Both the position numbers and the translations under genes were made by a program. Shown here in pieces: positions 33,062 to 41,731 of a stretch of DNA of 60,200 nt. The stretch spans positions 19,995 to 80,194 of the forward strand of contig DEKX01000013.1 in the NCBI GenBank assembly GCA_002354095.1. The letters run 5' to 3'. Position 1 is the stretch's first letter. Every line of letters begins with the position of its first letter. The notes below the pieces were generated by a model. It saw only the letters and a program-made list of their open reading frames with translations, had not been told where the DNA came from and did not search any database. The stretch comes from Prevotella sp. UBA2711 (lineage in GTDB: Bacteria > Bacteroidota > Bacteroidia > Bacteroidales > Bacteroidaceae).

Positions 33062-35531
33062 TCTTCTTCTCTTCTTCCGGTATGGTAAAGTCCAGAGGGT
33101 TATCCACAATCTCGTCCGTCAATGCGAAGTCCCATACATCCTGTACGTTCTCCACATAGTGGAAACTTACCCCCTCCAGATAGATTTCTGGAATTTCATC
33201 GATATCCTTCTGGTTCTCTTTGCACATCACGATATCCGTGATACCGGCACGCTTGGCAGCCAGAATCTTCTCCTTGATACCGCCTACGGGCAGCACTTTT
33301 CCTCTGAGGGTGATTTCTCCCGTCATAGCCGTATTCTTGCGAACCTTACGCTGGGTAAGTGCCGAAGCTATCGATGTGGCAATGGTGATACCTGCTGAAG
33401 GACCGTCCTTCGGTGTAGCTCCCTCGGGCACGTGGATATGTATGTTCCAGTGGTCGAAGATGCGATAGTCGATGTTGAGCTTCTCGGCATGAGCCTTCAC
33501 GTATTCCAGTGCCAGTACCGCACTCTCTTTCATTACGTCGCCCAGATTACCCGTCAGTGTCAGCTTCGAGCCTTTGCCCTTCGAGAGTGATGTCTCGATG
33601 AACAGGATTTCGCCTCCCACACTTGTCCATGCCAGTCCCGTCACAACACCTGCATAGCTGTTGCCCTGATAGATGTCGCGATAGAAAGGCGGTTTACCTA
33701 ACAGCCCCTCCAGTTCTGTAGGAGTAATCTTCAGGAAAGGCAAATCACCGTCCTTGGCCTTCTGCAGAGCTATTTTGCGCAGTGCCTTGTTGATTTGCTT
33801 TTCCAGCTGGCGCACACCGCTTTCGCGTGTATATTGCTCTATAATTTTCTCGATAGCCGCCTTGTTGAAGGTCAGACGCTTCTCATTCAAACCCGTATTA
33901 TCCTTTTCCTTCGGAATCAGGTGACGCTTGGCAATCTCGTATTTCTCTTCAGTAATATAGCCGCTAACCTCGATGATTTCCATACGGTCGAGTAGGGGCT
34001 TGGGAATGGTACTCAGGTTATTGGCAGTGGCGATGAACAGCACTTTCGACAGGTCAAAGTCCACATCCAGATAGTTATCGTGGAAGGCATTGTTCTGCTC
34101 AGGGTCCAGCACCTCCAATAAAGCCGATGCGGGGTCGCCGTTGTGCGTGTTCTGCGTCACCTTGTCTATCTCGTCGAGTATAAAGACAGGATTGCTCGAA
34201 CCAGCCTTCTGGATGCTCTTGATGATGCGTCCAGGCATAGCACCGATGTATGTTCTGCGATGTCCGCGAATCTCAGCCTCGTCGTGCAGTCCGCCCAGAG
34301 ACATTCGAACATACTTGCGGTTCAGCGAGGCAGCGATGGATTTTCCCAGACTTGTCTTACCTACACCTGGAGGACCGTACAGACAGAGGATGGGTGATTT
34401 CAGGTCGCCACGCAATGACAGCACAGCGATGTATTCCAGTATGCGCTCCTTTACCTTCTCCATACCGTAGTGGTCTCTGTCCAGAATCTTCTGGGCACGC
34501 TTCAGATTCAGGTCGTCCTTCGTACATTCGTTCCAAGGCAGCGACACCATTGTCTGCAGGTAGGTCAGCTGTATGTTATAGTCAGGGCTCTGCGGATTCA
34601 ACTGGTCCAGCTTGTCCATTTCCTTTTGGAAGATGCGTTCCACGTCTTCACCCCATTTCTTCTTGCTGGCTTTCTCCAGCAGTTCCTTCTTCTCCGGCGA
34701 ACTTTCGTTGCCCATTTCTGCCTGCAGGTTCTTGATCTGCTGTTGCAGGAAGTAGTTGCGCTGCTGTTCGTCAATATCGTCGCGAGTCTTGTTGCGGATG
34801 TCCATTTTCAGCATCTGCAAGTCCAGTTCGCGGTTCACTATTTTCAGGGTGTTGAACAGTCGCTCCTTCAGTGTGTTCATCATCAGCAGAGCTATTTTCT
34901 CCTTCACGCTGAAGGGCATGTTGGTGCAGATGAAGTTCAGAATCATCGTGTCATCGTCGAAATTCTTGAGGGCGAAGGAAGCCTCCTCGGGAATTTCGTC
35001 GCTCAACTTGATGTATTCCGATGTCTGTTGGCGCAGGTCTTCCATAGCCGTCTTGAACTCCTTGTCGCGGTTCAATGGCGCCTCTTCAGGTATCACATCA
35101 ATGCGCCCCTCGATGACGGGCGAGTATGCAATCAGTTCTTTCAGATAGATGCGGCCTATTCCCTGCACGATGGCTGTAATATTTCCATTGGGCAGTGTCA
35201 GCAGTTTCAGTACTTTGGCAAACACACCGTAATCGTACAAGTCTGAACGGATGGGGGTGTCAACGTTAGGGTCCTTCTGGCAGACCACGCCGAAGATGCC
35301 GTCGTTCTTTTCAGCCCATTTCACCAGTTTAATACTTGAGCTGCGCCCTACCAGTATAGGGGTGATGATACCGGGAAACAGTACGATGTTGCGTACTGCC
35401 AGGATAGGTATTGACGAGGGTACTTTGATGTGGTCCATGTCGTTCATGTTAGCCTCCACGTCGGCTATCATCGAGAACGACTTGTTCTTGTCATCCATAA
35501 AAACCTGAATATTGTTTGTATTCTTCTCCAT
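33051..35531 (-). CDS. lon: ATP-dependent protease Lon
   Basis: An 826-residue Lon: N-terminal substrate domain (about 40-240), coiled coil, AAA+ domain with Walker A GPPGVGKTSLG and Walker B IDEI, and the C-terminal protease with the Ser in GPSAGIT and the Lys in GGIKEKILAAKRAG. It degrades misfolded and regulatory proteins. The gene lies between the MATE fusion (3 bp away) and tgt (11-bp overlap). Confidence 0.96.
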   Translation of the reverse strand: MEKNTNNIQVFMDDKNKSFSMIADVEANMNDMDHIKVPSSIPILAVRNIVLFPGIITPILVGRSSSIKLVKWAEKNDGIFGVVCQKDPNVDTPIRSDLYDYGVFAKVLKLLTLPNGNITAIVQGIGRIYLKELIAYSPVIEGRIDVIPEEAPLNRDKEFKTAMEDLRQQTSEYIKLSDEIPEEASFALKNFDDDTMILNFICTNMPFSVKEKIALLMMNTLKERLFNTLKIVNRELDLQMLKMDIRNKTRDDIDEQQRNYFLQQQIKNLQAEMGNESSPEKKELLEKASKKKWGEDVERIFQKEMDKLDQLNPQSPDYNIQLTYLQTMVSLPWNECTKDDLNLKRAQKILDRDHYGMEKVKERILEYIAVLSLRGDLKSPILCLYGPPGVGKTSLGKSIAASLNRKYVRMSLGGLHDEAEIRGHRRTYIGAMPGRIIKSIQKAGSSNPVFILDEIDKVTQNTHNGDPASALLEVLDPEQNNAFHDNYLDVDFDLSKVLFIATANNLSTIPKPLLDRMEIIEVSGYITEEKYEIAKRHLIPKEKDNTGLNEKRLTFNKAAIEKIIEQYTRESGVRQLEKQINKALRKIALQKAKDGDLPFLKITPTELEGLLGKPPFYRDIYQGNSYAGVVTGLAWTSVGGEILFIETSLSKGKGSKLTLTGNLGDVMKESAVLALEYVKAHAEKLNIDYRIFDHWNIHIHVPEGATPKDGPSAGITIATSIASALTQRKVRKNTAMTGEITLRGKVLPVGGIKEKILAAKRAGITDIVMCKENQKDIDEIPEIYLEGVSFHYVENVQDVWDFALTDEIVDNPLDFTIPEEEKKNEV

Positions 35532-35534
35532 ATA

Positions 35535-37316
35535 TTATTTTTCGCTATTGAAATTCTTGTGAATAAATACGGTGTTCTGTCCGTACATATATTTATACGA
35601 TATATCGGGAATGATGTTCGTCACCAGTCGCAGTCCCAGATGTTTGTATTCTTCCTTTCCGATGTTCTCATCGCTCATCTTTCCTGACTTGATGGGGTCG
35701 AAGGGCTTGCCGGCATCTTTCAGGGTGACGTACAGCCCCTCCTTATTGATACAAAGGTGCACGTCGAACGAGTGTTGTGTGACCCGTCCCTCCGAATATC
35801 TGGCAATGTTGGTCATCAGTTCCTCGCAGCACAGGTTCACACTGAACAGCGTATCGCGCTTGACACCCGCCGTCTTCATAAACTGGTCAATCTCGTCCAG
35901 TGCTTGGTGCACATCCTCGCGCTGATACTTCACCGAACGGTCGAAGGTGTAATCCTTCGTCTCTTCGGGTATCATTGTCAGTGGCGATATCTGTGAGTGG
36001 GCTATCTTACTGCGCATGAAGGTAAACAGCAGTTGCAGTATCAGCACGCCCACGCATGCCACTACGAAGCCCCACCACAGTTCAAAATTCTCTATTTCAG
36101 CCATCAGCCACACCGTTACCACCATGAAGAAGGTCTGTGCCGTAGCCGTCGTCACACTGGTCTTCTCGTGACCCACCAGCTGATAGCAGCTCAGCAGAAT
36201 CTGTGTTGTAGCAAACGGAATGAGCATCAGCGCAAAGATGCGCAATACGCGGTTCAGTTCTACAGCCAGTGCTCCGTCGTGTACACCGAACAGATGGCCC
36301 ACCAGTCCGGGAATATACATGAATATAATCAGTATGGCTACCAGCGTACCCGTCAGCAACAATGCCTGGCGTACCAGTATCGAAAGCCCTCGCAAGTCGC
36401 GTTCGCCCACCAGCACACCGCCTACGGCAAACAGCGATTCAATAATGCCGTCGATGAAGACGTACGACAGCAACAGCATTTGCAGACATACTGACCATAT
36501 AAACAAGCCGTCGGCTCCCAGATACGTCACCACGATGTGGTTCAGCAACAAGATGGTTATTGCCATCAGCGAATTGCTCAGTGTCACGGGCGCACCCTCC
36601 TTGATGTTATGCTTGAAGATGGTGAAGAATTCCTTGCCTGGCCATTTCAGCTTATATGAACTTTCGGGCTTGTGAAGATAGTATGCCAGAATGATGATGT
36701 TCATGGCAAACATGGAGAGCGAACCCAGTGCAGCACCTTCCACACCCATGCCCAGAACGTAGATTAGCAGCACGTCCATCACACCGTTCATCAGTGCTCC
36801 GCCTACCACGGCACGCGTCACCATGCGGGGGCGTCCGTCGGTGGCTACAAACAGACAGAGACCGTATGACAACATCTGCAACCATCCGCCCATGGCATAG
36901 TGGTGAATATAGTCGTATGCCATTCCGTCCAGTCGCGGTTCGTCCGACATGATGTCCACTATCTCGTAGCTGTAGTAGCTGATGACTGCCGACACCAGCA
37001 ATCCCAGTGTCATCACCGTGATGATGGTCGATGTAAATGTCTTAGCCACCTTGTTCTTATCGCCGCTACCGATAGCCTGTGCACACATAGCGTTGGCACC
37101 GAAGCAAATCAGGAAACCCATACAGTTCAGAACTTCCACGAAGGGCAGCACCATGTTGATGGCAGATACTGCATCCTGTCCTACGATGTGTCCCACAATC
37201 ATCGAGTCGGCTGTGTGTGCCAATTGCGTAGCAGCTGCTGTCAGCACAGCGGCAGCCACGAAATTCATCAGTGCTTTCGATACGATAAACTTGTTTCTTT
37301 TACGTTCGCTTGACAT
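35535..37316 (-). CDS. MATE transporter fused to RsbW-like ATPase domain
   Basis: A 593-residue fusion. Residues about 1-445 form a MATE-type antiporter with 12 hydrophobic spans in two halves, including QLAHTADSMIVGHIVG and the second-half block GAPVTLSNSLM. Residues about 465-593 form a histidine-kinase-like ATPase of the RsbW/anti-sigma type: N-box with Glu499 and Asn503 (CCEELMTNIARYS), G1 box with Asp534 and Gly536 (DAGKPFDP), and GLRLVTNI later. No His phosphorylation site is present, so a serine/threonine protein kinase or a nucleotide sensor is more likely. The coupling of export and ATP/partner binding is inference. First gene of the lon operon. Confidence 0.88.
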   Translation of the reverse strand: MSSERKRNKFIVSKALMNFVAAAVLTAAATQLAHTADSMIVGHIVGQDAVSAINMVLPFVEVLNCMGFLICFGANAMCAQAIGSGDKNKVAKTFTSTIITVMTLGLLVSAVISYYSYEIVDIMSDEPRLDGMAYDYIHHYAMGGWLQMLSYGLCLFVATDGRPRMVTRAVVGGALMNGVMDVLLIYVLGMGVEGAALGSLSMFAMNIIILAYYLHKPESSYKLKWPGKEFFTIFKHNIKEGAPVTLSNSLMAITILLLNHIVVTYLGADGLFIWSVCLQMLLLSYVFIDGIIESLFAVGGVLVGERDLRGLSILVRQALLLTGTLVAILIIFMYIPGLVGHLFGVHDGALAVELNRVLRIFALMLIPFATTQILLSCYQLVGHEKTSVTTATAQTFFMVVTVWLMAEIENFELWWGFVVACVGVLILQLLFTFMRSKIAHSQISPLTMIPEETKDYTFDRSVKYQREDVHQALDEIDQFMKTAGVKRDTLFSVNLCCEELMTNIARYSEGRVTQHSFDVHLCINKEGLYVTLKDAGKPFDPIKSGKMSDENIGKEEYKHLGLRLVTNIIPDISYKYMYGQNTVFIHKNFNSEK

Positions 37317-37347
37317 ATAATTGTGCTTTCTTTTTTGAAATGACGTG

Positions 37348-37378
37348 CAAAGGTACGAAATAATGAGAAGAAAACCAA
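37348..37378 (-). promoter_or_regulatory. Promoter of the MATE-lon operon
   Basis: Minus strand TTGG (37375-37378), 19-bp spacer, TACCTTTG (37348-37355); start near 37341, 25 bp before the ATG. Confidence 0.72.
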
Positions 37379-37402
37379 ATTTTATTTGGATTTTCTCGAA
37401 TT

Positions 37403-37513
37403 TCAGTTCGACAGTGCGATGTAGAGTTCAGGACTCATCACGTAGCGGTACTTACCAAGGACGTCCTTTGAAAATTTGATCAGTTTCTCAACAGCTTTTA
37501 CTTTCAGTGTCAT
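37403..37513 (-). pseudogene. Truncated HU-family DNA-binding protein gene
   Basis: A 36-codon frame whose product begins MTLKVKAVEKLIKFSKD and continues KYRYVMSPELY. This matches the start of HU-HIG-type DNA-binding proteins of Bacteroidales, which are about 130-170 residues long, but a stop follows at 37403-37405. The body of the protein is missing, so it is a truncated remnant. A good promoter (37678-37708) and a structured leader remain upstream. In related genomes such HU genes often sit with smalltalk, VirE-type and amidase genes; a smalltalk gene is at the right end of this window. Confidence 0.65.
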
Positions 37514-37595
37514 AATTATAATAAATTTTCAAGGTTAATGAAAAATTGTTTATCACTCACGTTTTGCCGAAATCGAGGCTCCGTTTTTGCTGGCA

Positions 37596-37643
37596 GGCGA
37601 GGTGGATTTTTCTGGTAGGCCTACAAAATAATTTTCCCTCGCC
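37596..37643 (-). promoter_or_regulatory. Hairpin in the leader of the truncated HU gene
   Basis: GGCGAGG (37596-37602) pairs perfectly with CCTCGCC (37637-37643), and the loop contains the 10-bp palindrome GTAGGCCTAC (37615-37624). The stem lies in the roughly 150-nt leader of the HU remnant and could be a regulatory RNA element kept after decay of the gene. Confidence 0.5.
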
Positions 37644-37677
37644 AAGCGACATCCGCTTCCTCTCTCATTTGACAATG

Positions 37678-37708
37678 CAAAGGTACGAAATTTTCAAATG
37701 AGAAACAA
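37678..37708 (-). promoter_or_regulatory. Promoter of the HU remnant
   Basis: Minus strand TTG (37706-37708), 20-bp spacer, TACCTTTG (37678-37685). Confidence 0.65.
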
Positions 37709-37761
37709 GTGTTTCCGATTTTTCTTTGATTTTATTTCAAATGTTAAAATCGCGCCTGTAA

Positions 37762-37929
37762 TGTACCAAAGTACCAAAGTACCATTACGCAAATCGATAT
37801 TGCACCATTGTAGGTTTTATATATTATATATTTATATTATATTATAATATAATATAAATCAAAAAAGGGTATTTCCCCAGTTACTTTTGACAATCAAAAT
37901 TCCAAATGGTACATTGGTACTTTGGTACA
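37762..37929. repeat. Nested palindrome with GTACC iterons and AT-rich core
   Basis: Outer arms of 25 bp (37762-37786 and 37905-37929) are inverted repeats with 24/25 identity; each arm has three GTACC units spaced about 8 bp apart. At the centre, 37830-37859 is a perfect 30-bp palindrome of A and T only. The midpoints of arms and core differ by one base. No coding frame lies inside. The layout resembles a protein-binding iteron site or replication origin. Confidence 0.85.
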
Positions 37930-37982
37930 ATGCAAAATAAGCATATTGGCAGATGGTGTATCGAAAATAATTCTGATAATCC

Positions 37983-38014
37983 TTGGTGGTTATCGGGATT
38001 TTTTAGTACCTTTG
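37983..38014 (+). promoter_or_regulatory. rnpB promoter
   Basis: TTGG (37983-37986), 20-bp spacer, TACCTTTG (38007-38014); RNA start predicted near 38021, exactly at the beginning of helix P1. Confidence 0.75.
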
Positions 38015-38020
38015 CAGTTA

Positions 38021-38413
38021 GAAAGCAGTGGCTCGGCTTGTCGCTGGTGTCCAACCACCTTCTAAAATTCGGAGGGAAGGGATGCGAGAGGAAAGTCCGG
38101 GCAGCACAGGGCGCCCCACTTCTGAAAATGGAAGCAGTTGGCGACAGCTGGTGTCGGAAGAAGAAAATAACCGCCCGTCAAAGGGTAAGGGTGAGAAGGT
38201 GGTGTAAGAGACCACCAGCCGCTGGGCGATCAGCGGGCTGTTCCATCTGGGGGCTGCAAGTTCATGTAAACCATCGTCTGAGGGTTGCCCGCCCGAGTAA
38301 TACGGTGGGGGGTAGAATGCTGGAGCCGTAGGGTGACTTGCGGAGTAGATAAATGACAGGCGTCCTGCCGTAAGGACAGGAAACAGAACCCGGCTTACAG
38401 AGCCACTGCTTTC
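38021..38413 (+). ncRNA. rnpB: RNase P RNA (class A)
   Basis: About 393 nt. Conserved core blocks are the GAGGAAAGTCCGGGC segment (about 38088-38102) and the 3-prime block with ATAAATGACAGGCG and ACAGAACCCGGCTTACAG (about 38350-38400). Helix P1 is formed by AAGCAGTGGCTC (from 38023) and GAGCCACTGCTT (to about 38411), followed by a T run that can serve as terminator. It is the catalytic RNA that matures tRNA 5-prime ends. The plus-strand frame over it is not a gene. Confidence 0.96.
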
Positions 38414-38435
38414 TTTTTTAAATGCAATGTAGCGT

Positions 38436-39776
38436 ATGGGAGATAAGATACAAAAGGTGGTTGAGTTTTTCAATACCGGCATTTGGCGAATCACGGCAAA
38501 GGATGTGTCGCCCGTGAAATTTCTGCTGGTGCAGGTAGTGAAGACACTGATGATAGCCGTTCGCTTCTTCCTGACGAAGCGTGTGATGCAGAAGGCGTCG
38601 GCTCTGACGTACAGTACGCTGCTGGCTATCGTGCCCATACTGGCTGTGGTGTTCGCTATTGCACGAGGCTTCGGTTTCAGCAAGTATATCGAGATGTGGT
38701 TTCGTGAGGCGCTGACGGCGCAACCGCAGGCAGCTGAAATTATTATCGGTTTCGTGAACAGTTATCTGGTGCATACGCAGAGTGGGGTGTTCCTGGGCAT
38801 CGGTCTGCTGTTTATGCTCTACACGGTGCTGATGCTGGTGAGCAATGTGGAGGATGCTTTCAATGAAATATGGCAGGTGACGAAGCCCAGAAGTCTGTTT
38901 CGCACCTTCACTGACTATCTGGCCATGTTCTTCTGCTTCCCCATCGTCATCGTGGTGACCACGGGTATTTCCATCTTCATGGCAACGGTGGCAGATACGT
39001 TCACCGACTATCTGATGCTGGGACCGTTCCTGCGTTTCCTGATTGACCTGACGCCCTATGTACTGATGTCGGGTATGTTCATAGCACTCTATATCTTTAT
39101 GCCCAACACCCACGTGCCTGTGAAACATGCGGTCGTGCCGGGCATACTGGCTGGTGTGGCGATGCAGGGCTTACAACTGTTCTATATCCACGCACAGATA
39201 TTCCTCTCCGGCTATAATGCCATCTATGGTTCGTTTGCAGCGTTGCCGCTGTTCATGCTGTGGATGCAGATATCGTGGACCATCTGTCTGTTTGGTGCCG
39301 AACTGAGCTATGCCAACCGTCATTTGGACTACTACGATTACGACACGAATACGGAGGAACTGAGCTACCGCTACCGCACAATGCTGTGTGCGATGCTGAT
39401 GAGCTGTATTTGCAAGAGATTTGCTGATGGTAAGAAGCCCTATTCAGCATCGAAACTCAGGAAGGAAACCAAAATACCCATCCGTATCGTGAACGACCTG
39501 CTGATGCAGTTGATAAAGGCAGGAATGGTAGTAGAGGTGACGAGCGACGAGAAGAGTGAAACGTCTCACTTCATGCCTGCTGAAGACATCAACAATCTGA
39601 CACTGGGCAAAATGGTGGAACGTCTGGAGGCTCAGGGACATTGGAAGATTGATCTCGATGTGAGCAGTCAGATGACGAAGGAATGGGCTAAGGCTATCCG
39701 ACTGCGTTCGGATTATCTGCATAGCTTGCGCGACATCAGACTGCAAGACCTGCGTCCTACACAAATCGGCGAATAA
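38436..39776 (+). CDS. YihY/BrkB-family membrane protein
   Basis: A 446-residue protein. Residues about 35-300 carry six hydrophobic spans of the YihY/BrkB family (early block KASALTYSTLLAIVPILA, later block LPLFMLWMQISWTICLFGAEL). The C-terminal 130 residues are soluble and look like a winged-helix domain (SKLRKETKIPIRIVNDLLMQL). The role is unknown; it is not RNase BN. It begins about 22 bp after rnpB and overlaps convergent recQ by 20 bp. Confidence 0.85.
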   Translation: MGDKIQKVVEFFNTGIWRITAKDVSPVKFLLVQVVKTLMIAVRFFLTKRVMQKASALTYSTLLAIVPILAVVFAIARGFGFSKYIEMWFREALTAQPQAAEIIIGFVNSYLVHTQSGVFLGIGLLFMLYTVLMLVSNVEDAFNEIWQVTKPRSLFRTFTDYLAMFFCFPIVIVVTTGISIFMATVADTFTDYLMLGPFLRFLIDLTPYVLMSGMFIALYIFMPNTHVPVKHAVVPGILAGVAMQGLQLFYIHAQIFLSGYNAIYGSFAALPLFMLWMQISWTICLFGAELSYANRHLDYYDYDTNTEELSYRYRTMLCAMLMSCICKRFADGKKPYSASKLRKETKIPIRIVNDLLMQLIKAGMVVEVTSDEKSETSHFMPAEDINNLTLGKMVERLEAQGHWKIDLDVSSQMTKEWAKAIRLRSDYLHSLRDIRLQDLRPTQIGE

Positions 39777-41580
39777 GCGCCACGAAACGCTGTCCGTACT
39801 TCTGTTTCTTGTATTCGCCAATACCCTGAATAAATCCAAAGGCATCAATGGTGGTAGGCTTGATGGTGGCCAAAGAATGGAGCACCTTATCGCTGAACAC
39901 GATGTAGGCAGGGAAACCTTCTTCCTCGGCACATTGGTGGCGCAGGTCGCGCAAGGCTTCGAATAGTCGCTTGTCCTCGACACCACTGCTGGTAGGCAGT
40001 CCCGGAATCGAGATGGCAGGAATCTCCAAGTGCAGCCGACGCTTCGGTTTGGAAGTCTCCTTCACCGTATGATCAATCACACACAATTCAGCCTGTTTGC
40101 GCCCAAAGAGCACATCGTTGCCACTCTCGGTTATCTTCACCACATTGCCCTGGTCATAGGCTATCTCAATGAAGCCCATTTGGAGCATCTGCAGAAGATA
40201 GTCCTGCCAATCGTTGGTGGAGAGATCACGTCCCACACCGAATGTTTTCAGCTGGTCATACGCCTTGCGCTTAACGGTAGGCGAGGCTATGCCCTTCAGA
40301 ATTTCTACGATGGTGGCGGTGCGGATTTGCTCGTCAGTGCGCTTCACGGCACTCAGAGCCATCTGGATATACTTGGTGCCGTCGAAACGCTGGGGAGGAT
40401 TCTCGCAGACGTCGCAATTGTTGCAGTCGTGGTCGCGCTGTTCGCCGAAATAATTTAACAATATACGACGGCGGCAAACGTTCGATTCGGCATAGTTCTG
40501 CATCTGTCGGAGCTTGTCGAAATTGATGTCCTTCTGTCCGCTGTCCTTGGCAAACTGCGAGAGTTGAACCACATCAGCCAGCGAATAGAACAACACGGTA
40601 TCGGCAGGAGCACCGTCACGTCCGGCACGACCGATTTCCTGGTAGTAGCTCTCGATGCTCTTCGGCATATTGTAGTGAATAACCCAGCGCACGTTGCTCT
40701 TGTCAATACCCATACCGAAGGCAATGGTGGCACACACCACCTGCACATCGTCGCGCTGGAAATCGAGTTGTGACTTGTCACGCTCCTGCTGTGTGAGTCC
40801 TGCATGGTAAACGGCTGAGCGTACACCTTTGGAGTTCAGAAATTTACATACTTTTTCTGTAGTTTTTCTGCTGAGACAATACACGATACCGCTTTCCAAC
40901 GGACGAGCCTTGATGAAGTTCAGAATGTAATTGTCTTTCTCCTTGCCCGAATAGCCGCGCTTCACCGTCAGTGAAAGGTTCGGACGGTCGAAACTGGAGA
41001 TGAAAATCTGTGGATTTTTCAATTGCAACTGGCGGATGATGTCCTGACGGGTAATCTTATCGGCAGTAGCTGTCAGTGCCATGATGGGTACATCGGGAAA
41101 TTCGCGATGAAGAACATCAAGCTGAGTGTACTCAGGACGGAAGTCATGACCCCACTGGGAGATGCAATGAGCCTCGTCGATGGCGAAGAGAGAAATGGTA
41201 ATTTGTTTTAACAGAAACGGAATTTCTGTTAACAGTTTCTCGGGAGAGATGTAAAGAAGCTTCAAAGAACCGTCTAAGCATTTTCTTCTTACAATCGTGT
41301 CCATATTGAAGTCGTTACCGCTATTTAAAGCCGCTGCTTCAATGCCATTAGATTTCAAAGCCTCCACTTGGTCCTTCATCAAGCTGATGAGTGGTGAAAT
41401 AATCACGGCAGTTCCAGGCATCATCATGGCAGGAATCTGGTAGCAGATACTCTTGCCGCCACCAGTGGGCATAAGCACCAGGCAATCTTGCTTTTGCAAG
41501 ATTTTCGCAATGATTTCAGCTTGATTGTCGCGGAACGAATCGTATCCGTAAAAACTCTTTAAAATCTCTTTGGCTTCCAT
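39757..41580 (-). CDS. recQ: ATP-dependent DNA helicase RecQ
   Basis: A protein of 607 residues from 41580. Walker A is PTGGGKSICYQIP, the DEAH box is IDEAHCISQWGHDFRPEY, and helicase motif VI is QEIGRAGRDG. A zinc-binding RQC region has CRRRILLNYFGEQRDHDCNNCDVC, and an HRDC domain follows at the C-terminus (LRHQCAEEEGFPAYIVF). It unwinds recombination intermediates. ATG 41598 is possible but would be almost leaderless; 41580 is preferred. Confidence 0.93.
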   Translation of the reverse strand: MEAKEILKSFYGYDSFRDNQAEIIAKILQKQDCLVLMPTGGGKSICYQIPAMMMPGTAVIISPLISLMKDQVEALKSNGIEAAALNSGNDFNMDTIVRRKCLDGSLKLLYISPEKLLTEIPFLLKQITISLFAIDEAHCISQWGHDFRPEYTQLDVLHREFPDVPIMALTATADKITRQDIIRQLQLKNPQIFISSFDRPNLSLTVKRGYSGKEKDNYILNFIKARPLESGIVYCLSRKTTEKVCKFLNSKGVRSAVYHAGLTQQERDKSQLDFQRDDVQVVCATIAFGMGIDKSNVRWVIHYNMPKSIESYYQEIGRAGRDGAPADTVLFYSLADVVQLSQFAKDSGQKDINFDKLRQMQNYAESNVCRRRILLNYFGEQRDHDCNNCDVCENPPQRFDGTKYIQMALSAVKRTDEQIRTATIVEILKGIASPTVKRKAYDQLKTFGVGRDLSTNDWQDYLLQMLQMGFIEIAYDQGNVVKITESGNDVLFGRKQAELCVIDHTVKETSKPKRRLHLEIPAISIPGLPTSSGVEDKRLFEALRDLRHQCAEEEGFPAYIVFSDKVLHSLATIKPTTIDAFGFIQGIGEYKKQKYGQRFVALIRRFV

Positions 41581-41608
41581 ATTTTCATAAAAAATCATAA
41601 AATTGTTG

Positions 41609-41616
41609 CAAAGTTA
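41609..41616 (-). promoter_or_regulatory. Candidate -7 box of recQ
   Basis: TAACTTTG on the minus strand; start near 41602, about 22 bp before the preferred recQ ATG. Confidence 0.55.
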
Positions 41617-41669
41617 CACATTTTTGGAAAAAAAATGTTGAAATGTTATTGAATTATTATTTTTTTTAC

Positions 41670-41677
41670 TATCTTTG
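41670..41677 (+). promoter_or_regulatory. Candidate -7 box of the AraC-type gene
   Basis: TATCTTTG; transcription would begin near 41684, so the ATG at 41732 is used rather than the one at 41675. Confidence 0.55.
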
Positions 41678-41731
41678 CAATGTATTTGTAACAATTGTAG
41701 TTTTAGGTCAACTTTTAACACCTTGACGAAA

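Noticed and set aside
33100..33108. TTATCCACA, a DnaA-box-like sequence
   Set aside because: A single copy within the lon coding sequence with no dnaA or box cluster nearby; not an origin.
37762..37929. Chromosomal origin (oriC)
   Set aside because: The AT-rich core and iterons suggest origin-like DNA, but there are no DnaA boxes and no dnaA gene; treated as an element of unknown role instead.
37906..38331. 141-codon frame over the RNase P RNA gene
   Set aside because: The region is the conserved RNase P RNA with its own promoter; the frame is chance.
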